From the NCBI RefSeq assembly GCF_004211955.1, contig NZ_RHJI01000011.1, positions 62,001-126,000 of the forward strand: DNA of 64,000 nt, given 5' to 3'. The notes under the pieces were generated by a model. It was not told the DNA's origin. It made no database searches and worked only from the letters and a program-made list of their open reading frames with translations. Every line of letters starts with the position of its first letter. The first letter of the stretch is position 1. Shown piece after piece: positions 58,149 to 64,000 of the stretch. Origin of the DNA: Escherichia sp. E1V33. Lineage in GTDB: Bacteria > Pseudomonadota > Gammaproteobacteria > Enterobacterales > Enterobacteriaceae. The translations under genes were made by a program, and so were the position numbers.

Positions 58149-59189
58149 ATGACTGGTCAGTCTTCATCTCAGGCGGCAACGCCCATTCAGTGGTGGAAAC
58201 CCGCGCTTTTCTTTCTCGTTGTCATTGCCGGACTCTGGTATGTGAAATGGCAACCTTACTACGGCAAAGCGTTTACTGCAGCCGAAACCCACAGTATCGG
58301 TAAATCTATCCTTGCGCAGGCGGATGCTAATCCGTGGCAAGCGGCGTTGGATTACGCGATGATCTATTTCCTCGCGGTATGGAAAGCGGCAGTGCTGGGG
58401 GTGATCCTCGGTTCGTTGATTCAGGTGCTGATCCCACGCGACTGGCTGCTACGCACGCTTGGGCAGTCGCGCTTTCGCGGCACGCTGCTGGGAACGCTGT
58501 TTTCGCTGCCTGGCATGATGTGTACCTGCTGTGCGGCTCCGGTCGCGGCGGGGATGCGTCGCCAACAGGTATCGATGGGCGGCGCGCTGGCATTCTGGAT
58601 GGGGAATCCGTTGTTAAACCCGGCGACGCTGGTGTTTATGGGGTTTGTCCTCGGCTGGGGTTTTGCGGCGATTCGTCTGGTGGCCGGGCTGGTGATGGTG
58701 TTGCTGATTGCGACGCTGGTGCAAAAATGGGTGCGTGAAACACCGCAAACGCAGGCACCGGTCGAAATTGACATACCGGAAGCACAGGGCGGTTTTTTTA
58801 GCCGCTGGGGCAGGGCGCTATGGACGCTTTTCTGGAGTACGATCCCGGTTTACATCCTTGCAGTACTGGTGTTGGGTGCCGCTCGCGTCTGGTTATTCCC
58901 CCATGCCGATGGTGCTGTCGATAACAGCCTGATGTGGGTGGTGGCGATGGCGGTAGCAGGATGCTTGTTTGTCATTCCCACAGCAGCAGAAATTCCGATT
59001 GTACAAACGATGATGCTGGCAGGTATGGGAACTGCTCCGGCGCTGGCATTGTTGATGACGCTTCCTGCTGTAAGTTTGCCGTCACTGATTATGCTGCGCA
59101 AAGCATTTCCGGCGAATGCCTTATGGCTGACAGGGGCGATGGTGGCAGTATCTGGTGTGATTGTCGGCGGGCTGGCGCTGTTGGTTTGA
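58149..59189 (+). CDS. yraQ: Permease-family membrane protein YraQ
   Basis: 346-residue PF03773-type permease with about eight to nine membrane segments; some family members move organoarsenicals. The conserved MMCTCCAAPVAAGMR and WMGNPLLNPATL are present. Substrate unknown here. Confidence 0.92.
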   Translation: MTGQSSSQAATPIQWWKPALFFLVVIAGLWYVKWQPYYGKAFTAAETHSIGKSILAQADANPWQAALDYAMIYFLAVWKAAVLGVILGSLIQVLIPRDWLLRTLGQSRFRGTLLGTLFSLPGMMCTCCAAPVAAGMRRQQVSMGGALAFWMGNPLLNPATLVFMGFVLGWGFAAIRLVAGLVMVLLIATLVQKWVRETPQTQAPVEIDIPEAQGGFFSRWGRALWTLFWSTIPVYILAVLVLGAARVWLFPHADGAVDNSLMWVVAMAVAGCLFVIPTAAEIPIVQTMMLAGMGTAPALALLMTLPAVSLPSLIMLRKAFPANALWLTGAMVAVSGVIVGGLALLV

Positions 59190-59202
59190 TTTGAGTGAAA
59201 AC

Positions 59203-59289
59203 ATGTCGGATGCGGCGTAAACGCCTTATCCGACCTACGGTTTGCATCGTTGTAGGCCTGATAAGACGCGGCAAGCGTCGCATCAGGCA
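59203..59289. repeat. BIME: two REP units between yraQ and dolP
   Basis: ATGTCGGATGCGGCG...CGCCTTATCCGACCTAC (59203-59238) and TAGGCCTGATAAGACGC...GCGTCGCATCAGGCA (59252-59289) are inverted REP units with a short linker, between convergent genes. Confidence 0.9.
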
Positions 59290-59302
59290 TTACAAGGTGC
59301 TG

Positions 59303-59878
59303 CTATTTAATAAACGTAAACGCTGTGGTCACACGCTTTACGCCGCTTACCCGGCTGGCAATATCTGCCGCCGCTTTCGCTTCACGTTCAGTCACCAGCC
59401 CCATCAGGAACACTTCACCATTTTCGGTGGTCACTTTCACGTTGGACGATTTCACCAGATCGCTGGTTAAGAGCTGCGAACGTACTTTGGTGGTGATCCA
59501 CGTATCGTTAGACGCTTCGCCCAGACCAATCGGCTGGCCCTGACGAATCTCGTTATATACTTCATTCGCGCCGTCTACGCCCATTGCAATCTGTTTTGCA
59601 CGAGCCGAAAGCTCAGAGTTTGGTGACTGCCCAACCAGCAGCACCTTGCCCTGATAGGCCGTTACATTAATGCGCGCTTCTTTCTTAATCTGTTCGTCTT
59701 TTGACAATGCGCTGTTCACGCGCACTTCCAGGGTACCATCGTCCACCTGGGTGCCGACACTGCGAGGGTCAGTTGCGGCTTTGGTACCCACAGCAGCAGT
59801 ACCCACTACGGCCGCAGCAACGCAACCTTGCAACAGCAGCGCGGAAATAAGGACTGCGATTGGCGATAATGCCTTCAT
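59303..59878 (-). CDS. dolP: Division and outer-membrane lipoprotein DolP
   Basis: 191-residue lipoprotein (yraP) acting in outer-membrane integrity and amidase activation at the division site. Lipobox LLQGC with Cys19. Two BON domains follow (about 46-110 and 120-190; e.g. GKVLLVGQSPN and GEVFLMGLVTE). Downstream of diaA by nine bases; sigma-E controlled in E. coli. Confidence 0.96.
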   Translation of the reverse strand: MKALSPIAVLISALLLQGCVAAAVVGTAAVGTKAATDPRSVGTQVDDGTLEVRVNSALSKDEQIKKEARINVTAYQGKVLLVGQSPNSELSARAKQIAMGVDGANEVYNEIRQGQPIGLGEASNDTWITTKVRSQLLTSDLVKSSNVKVTTENGEVFLMGLVTEREAKAAADIASRVSGVKRVTTAFTFIK

Positions 59879-59887
59879 GTATTCTCC

Positions 59888-60478
59888 TTAATCATCCTGG
59901 TGAGGGAAAAGCGTGTTATCGATCAGATCGCACAAACAATTTACCGTCAGCATATGCATTTCCTGAATGCGAGCACTGCGATGCGAAGGGATGCGAATTT
60001 CTACATCCTGTGGCCCTAACAAACCTGCAAGTTCACCACCATCATAGCCGGTCAATGCCACAATGGTCATATCACGCGTAACGGCGGCTTCAACTGCTTT
60101 AACAATATCGCGGCTGTTGCCACGAGTAGAAATGGCTAACAATACGTCTCCCGCATGCCCCAGCGCCCGTACCTGTTTTGCATACACTTCATCATGTAAG
60201 CGATCGTTGGCAATCGCCGTTAAGACAACATTATCAGTATTTAGTGCAATGGCAGGTAAGCTGGGCCGCTCCGTTTCGAAACGGTTGATCATGCTGGCAG
60301 CAAAATGCTGTGCGTTGGCAGCGGAGGTTCCATTACCACAACAGAGGATTTTGTTGCCATTGAGCAGAGACTGAACCAGCGTCATGGCTGCACGGGAGAT
60401 GGCATCCGGAAGCGCCTCTGCTGCCGCAATTTGAGTTTGAATGCTTTCAGTGAAGCAAGCTTTAATTCTTTCTTGCAC
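59888..60478 (-). CDS. diaA: DnaA initiator-associating protein DiaA
   Basis: 196-residue SIS-domain protein that promotes DnaA assembly at ori[19 protein letters not shown] and [17 protein letters not shown] are the SIS motifs. Between yraN and dolP in the same direction. Confidence 0.96.
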
Positions 60479-60497
60479 GCTAATCCTTAAACCTTAA

Positions 60498-60893
60498 TTA
60501 TGAGTGGTCATTAAAGGCATCCTTAATCCACTCAACCTCATTCCCGGTGAAGGCTACCACATCGAACCGGCAATCCACAGTATCAAAACTCCCATTATGA
60601 CGCGCGAGCCACAAGCGGGCAGTCTGTAATAATTTGTGTTGTTTGCTGCGGGTCACACTGGCTGCCGCGCCGCCGTAAAGGGCAGAGCGGCGGTAGCGCA
60701 CTTCGACAAAAACGGTAGTCTGGCCTTCACGCATTATCAGATCGATCTCGCCGCCACGCTCGTTCACGTTAGCGGCGACAAACCGCAGTCCTTTGCCTTC
60801 CAGCCAGCGACGCGCTTGTGCTTCCCATGCGTCGCCGGTCTGTTTAGTGGTTAACTGGCGGGGACTACCTGACCTTGTTGGTACTGTAGCCAT
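60498..60893 (-). CDS. yraN: UPF0102 nuclease-like protein YraN
   Basis: 131-residue protein with a restriction-endonuclease-like fold; function unknown. The catalytic-type pattern is [19 protein letters not shown]. It overlaps the end of lpoA by 43 bases. Confidence 0.93.
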   Translation of the reverse strand: MATVPTRSGSPRQLTTKQTGDAWEAQARRWLEGKGLRFVAANVNERGGEIDLIMREGQTTVFVEVRYRRSALYGGAAASVTRSKQHKLLQTARLWLARHNGSFDTVDCRFDVVAFTGNEVEWIKDAFNDHS

Positions 60894-62887
60894 GATAACT
60901 TCCTGTTAATCACGCAATCCGGGTTAGCCGTCAGGCTTCCGGTATTACCGTTGATTTCAAAACCCTGAACCTGGCGCATTTGTGAGAAATGATTTGCCAG
61001 CGACCATGCATCAACACCCATTGCATACATGCGAGCCAGCGAATAATCGTTATTCACTGCGCTTAGTGCCTGCTGCATTAACGGTAGATTACCGCCTGCC
61101 AACATCGGGATCTCGCTGTACTGTAATCCTTCCATCTCAAGTCGGAAATCAGGTCCTGCGGAGCCTTGTGCACTGCGGGAACTGGCGTACAGCGTTGCGC
61201 CGCTATGGCTGCCGTTACGCATGGCGATCATCGGTTTGACGAAAGCGATTTCGCCCGGCGTTGCCACAATGTACACCGCATCGACACGACCACCATTGTT
61301 GGTGAACTGGTCATCGGTTGGCGTGGTTTGCAGCGTTGGATTGTTGGTCGTCATGCCGGAGTCGGTTGTCGCTCTGGGAGTGATCGGGCTACCCGTTAAA
61401 GCAATACCAGAACCGCCGTTCACACCCGCGCGTAATTCGCTGGTGGAGCCAAATTTTTGTTGCAGAACGGTGCCGCCACCCAATTTCTGCCACTCTTGCG
61501 CGAAGGCGTTTGCTACGCGATCGCCAAGCGAACTGCGCGGGATCAGCACCAGCGGCGCCTGTTTCCCATGGTCACGAATATGACGTGCCGCATCGCGCGC
61601 TTCATCTTCCGGCGATAGCGCGAAGTAACAGATATTAGCGCGGTTTTCGATATTTTCCGGCTGATTCAGCGCCAGTACGTTCAGTGGCGTGTTGCTCTTC
61701 AGCAACTCCTCAACGTTATTTTTCAGCAGCGGACCGACCACAATGCTCGCGCCGTCCTGCTGAACCTGGCTTAAGATCTGGCTAAGCGGTTGTGATGAGG
61801 TATCGTAGATTTTCAGTTCTGCGGATGGATTCGCTGGCGCGCTTACCGCCGCAGTACTTGCCGCAGGGGCGCTTACAGGCACCGGCTGCGCTGCGGTTTC
61901 TTCACCCGTTAGATCGCTAACCGAGGCTTGTGCCGGGCTGGCAACGCCATCCACGGTTTGTGGCTGGGGTTGTTCTGCTACGTCAGCGGCAGGCGCGGTA
62001 GCTACCTGGGCCGCCACTGGCTGAGTGCCAATGTTTTTCGCCGCTTCAAAGCCTTGCTGAATTGTGCGACCAAATACCGCAGCCTGACCATTCAACGGCA
62101 GCAGCAGGGCGATTTTATTGGTTGACGCTGGTTTGAAAGCTTTTACGTTTACCAACTGCGTTGGCAGCATTTTCGCGCCCGGGTTGTTCGGATAACGTTT
62201 TTGCCAGTCGGCGATCCCGGCTTTCATCATGTTGGGATCGTTACGGTTATCAAACCAGACGCGTTGCAGATCCAGCCAGCCTTGCAGGATATTTTCGTCG
62301 GCGTTAATCACCAGCGTATTCGCCTGCTGTTGGGTCATGGACGATAGCGCCTGCCAGGTAGCGTCAATATTCTGTTGCTTTTCCTTCGCGCCGAGCAGAG
62401 GTTCCTGGGCGACTAACGCACGCAGTAATTCAATGGAAGGACGTCCCTGGCTGGCATCGATTTTCGCCTGCCAGTAGCGCGCCTGCTGATTTTGTTCTAA
62501 ATCGGTCGGCGTGATTTTTGCCAACAAGGTCTGTGCGCCAGTAAAATCTTTTTGCGCCAGCTTGATTTCTACCGCCAGTAGCGTTTTCTCGCGACGCTGG
62601 GCATCGTTTAGTTCTTGCGGCAGCTGATTAAACAACTCCACCGCTTGCCCGGTTTTGCCTTCTTTCACCAGTGCACGAATGGCGAGTAATTGCCAGTTGA
62701 TCCTGGTATCATCAGAGCTTTGCTGCATCTGTTGTAGATAAAAGGCAGAATCAGCCTGCGCCGTGCCCTGCATATAAGCAGTGGACTGATCGGGAGTATG
62801 GGTGCCACAACCGGCGAAAATCAGGGCGGCCAGAACAACAGGCAGACAACGCGCGGCTTTCAAACGAGAAAATGTTGAGGGTACCAT
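60851..62887 (-). CDS. lpoA: Penicillin-binding protein activator LpoA
   Basis: 678-residue outer-membrane lipoprotein (yraM) that activates PBP1A. Lipobox FAGC with Cys27; TPR-like N-terminal domain (to about 250); then a periplasmic-binding-protein-like C domain with an Ala/Pro/Gln-rich insertion near 290-350. The ATG at 62887 is the family start; ten upstream codons cross the intergenic region. Divergent from rsmI by 64 bases. Confidence 0.97.
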   Translation of the reverse strand: MVPSTFSRLKAARCLPVVLAALIFAGCGTHTPDQSTAYMQGTAQADSAFYLQQMQQSSDDTRINWQLLAIRALVKEGKTGQAVELFNQLPQELNDAQRREKTLLAVEIKLAQKDFTGAQTLLAKITPTDLEQNQQARYWQAKIDASQGRPSIELLRALVAQEPLLGAKEKQQNIDATWQALSSMTQQQANTLVINADENILQGWLDLQRVWFDNRNDPNMMKAGIADWQKRYPNNPGAKMLPTQLVNVKAFKPASTNKIALLLPLNGQAAVFGRTIQQGFEAAKNIGTQPVAAQVATAPAADVAEQPQPQTVDGVASPAQASVSDLTGEETAAQPVPVSAPAASTAAVSAPANPSAELKIYDTSSQPLSQILSQVQQDGASIVVGPLLKNNVEELLKSNTPLNVLALNQPENIENRANICYFALSPEDEARDAARHIRDHGKQAPLVLIPRSSLGDRVANAFAQEWQKLGGGTVLQQKFGSTSELRAGVNGGSGIALTGSPITPRATTDSGMTTNNPTLQTTPTDDQFTNNGGRVDAVYIVATPGEIAFVKPMIAMRNGSHSGATLYASSRSAQGSAGPDFRLEMEGLQYSEIPMLAGGNLPLMQQALSAVNNDYSLARMYAMGVDAWSLANHFSQMRQVQGFEINGNTGSLTANPDCVINRKLSWLQYQQGQVVPAS

Positions 62888-62951
62888 AATGTATCCAGTG
62901 ATATTTTTTTTACGCAATGCTCAATATTAAATCGGCAATACGGACGACACA

Positions 62952-63815
62952 ATGAAACAACACCAATCGGCGGATAATTCTCAAGGCCAGCTCTATATTG
63001 TACCTACGCCAATCGGTAATCTGGCGGATATCACCCAGCGTGCGCTGGAGGTATTGCAGGCCGTTGATCTGATTGCCGCCGAGGATACCCGTCATACCGG
63101 TTTACTGCTGCAACATTTTGGCATAAACGCCCGGTTGTTCGCGCTTCATGACCATAATGAACAACAAAAAGCCGAAACGCTGCTGGCGAAGTTACAGGAA
63201 GGGCAAAACATTGCACTGGTTTCCGATGCCGGGACGCCGCTGATAAACGACCCTGGCTACCATCTGGTGCGTACCTGCCGTGAAGCGGGGATTCGCGTGG
63301 TGCCACTACCGGGGCCGTGTGCTGCCATCACTGCGTTAAGCGCCGCGGGTTTACCATCAGATCGTTTTTGTTATGAAGGCTTCCTGCCTGCCAAATCAAA
63401 AGGCCGCCGCGATGCGTTGAAAGCCATTGAAGCGGAGCCGCGCACGCTGATTTTTTATGAATCGACCCACCGTCTGTTAGATAGCCTGGAAGATATCGTT
63501 GCGGTATTAGGCGAATCGCGCTATGTGGTTCTGGCGCGTGAGCTAACCAAAACCTGGGAAACCATTCACGGCGCGCCCGTTGGCGAGCTGCTGGCGTGGG
63601 TCAAAGAAGATGAAAACCGTCGCAAAGGCGAAATGGTGCTGATTGTCGAAGGCCATAAAGCGCAGGAAGATGACCTGCCTGCTGATGCCCTGCGCACGCT
63701 GACGCTGCTACAGGCAGAACTGCCGCTGAAAAAAGCGGCGGCGCTGGCCGCAGAAATTCACGGCGTGAAGAAAAATGCGCTGTATAAGTATGCGCTGGAA
63801 CAGCAGGGAGAGTGA
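62952..63815 (+). CDS. rsmI: 16S rRNA 2'-O-ribose C1402 methyltransferase RsmI
   Basis: 287-residue tetrapyrrole-methylase-fold enzyme (yraL). [29 protein letters not shown] and the glycine-rich [10 protein letters not shown] are conserved. Divergent from lpoA; convergent with agaI across a 49-base gap. Confidence 0.97.
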   Translation: MKQHQSADNSQGQLYIVPTPIGNLADITQRALEVLQAVDLIAAEDTRHTGLLLQHFGINARLFALHDHNEQQKAETLLAKLQEGQNIALVSDAGTPLINDPGYHLVRTCREAGIRVVPLPGPCAAITALSAAGLPSDRFCYEGFLPAKSKGRRDALKAIEAEPRTLIFYESTHRLLDSLEDIVAVLGESRYVVLARELTKTWETIHGAPVGELLAWVKEDENRRKGEMVLIVEGHKAQEDDLPADALRTLTLLQAELPLKKAAALAAEIHGVKKNALYKYALEQQGE

Positions 63816-63816
63816 T

Positions 63817-63855
63817 TACAGGCGTTGCAGCAGGAATAGCGCTGCAACGCCTGTA
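63817..63855. terminator. Perfect 15-base-pair palindrome between rsmI and agaI
   Basis: TACAGGCGTTGCAGC and GCTGCAACGCCTGTA pair exactly around a nine-base loop. No T run on either side. It sits between two convergent stop codons, so it probably ends or protects both transcripts. Confidence 0.65.
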
Positions 63856-63864
63856 CCAGGCGAG

Positions 63865-64000
63865 TTAACGACGACACATTTCATCAATCACACATGTGAA
63901 ATGGTTATGCAGCCATAAAAATGAAGCCGGGATAGCGGTAGAGACTTTAGCCGTGAGAAAACGTTCTGTCGCATCCTGCTTTCCTTCGCCAGTCACCAGT
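63865..64000 (-). CDS. agaI: Galactosamine-6-phosphate isomerase AgaI, 3' end only
   Basis: The last 44 codons are visible, reading LVTGEGKQDATERFLTAK... to DEMCRR and stop; they match the C terminus of AgaI, a glucosamine-6-phosphate isomerase-like enzyme of the N-acetylgalactosamine pathway. GEGKQDATERFL is the conserved phosphate-sugar isomerase end. The gene continues past the right edge. The last residues differ from the K-12 ending I remember (FICLINT). Confidence 0.87.
   Translation of the reverse strand, partial: LVTGEGKQDATERFLTAKVSTAIPASFLWLHNHFTCVIDEMCRR

Overview
This is a stretch of Escherichia core chromosome, almost certainly Escherichia coli or a very close relative. Nearly every protein matches my memory of its E. 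coli K-12 counterpart in length and sequence, and gene order follows the K-12 block from gltB to agaI, written here in the opposite orientation to the K-12 map. All strain and family comparisons are from memory; no search was run. I see no prophage, insertion sequence, CRISPR array or complete unknown operon.

Layout. 1-8.2 kb: 5' part of gltB (-), yhcC, arcB, the antisense-encoded sRNA ArcZ at the arcB 3' end, elbB-mtgA, and convergent yrbL with PhoP-like and BasR-like boxes. 8.4-16.3 kb (-): the envelope/nitrogen cluster yrbG-kdsD-kdsC-lptC-lptA-lptB-rpoN-hpf-ptsN-rapZ-npr, joining Kdo synthesis, LPS export, sigma-54 and nitrogen-PTS control. 16.5-21.4 kb (+): mlaFEDCB (retrograde phospholipid transport), then ibaG-murA. 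21.4-28.7 kb: sfsB, ispB, rplU-rpmA-yhbE-obgE, dacB, greA with its GraL leader, yhbY. 28.8-34.4 kb (+): rlmE-ftsH-folP-glmM-secG and tRNA-Leu (leuU). 34.4-36.3 kb: an AT-rich segment with a yhbX-like phosphoethanolamine-transferase-family gene that looks clearly more diverged than its surroundings. 36.3-47.3 kb: argG (-), then metY-rimP-nusA-infB-rbfA-truB-rpsO-pnp, the transcription/translation/RNA-decay operon. 47.3-51.7 kb: nlpI, the small leader ORF yrbN, deaD and mtr. 51.8-54.8 kb (-): yhbW and ubiUV, divergent from ubiT. 55-64 kb: yhbS, yhbQ, yhbP, yhbO, yraR, yraQ, dolP-diaA, yraN-lpoA, rsmI and the 3' end of agaI.

The genes mostly serve envelope building (Kdo, LPS export, peptidoglycan precursors and their regulators, lipid asymmetry), ribosome assembly and translation, RNA turnover and quinone synthesis. 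The points most worth a second look are the diverged yhbX allele, the apparent absence of the K-12 yraHIJK fimbrial genes between rsmI and agaI, the tandem PhoP/BasR boxes at yrbL, and several compact regulatory or overlapping arrangements (ArcZ/arcB, yrbN/deaD, TyrR box before the deaD terminator). I did not find a previously undescribed biological system.
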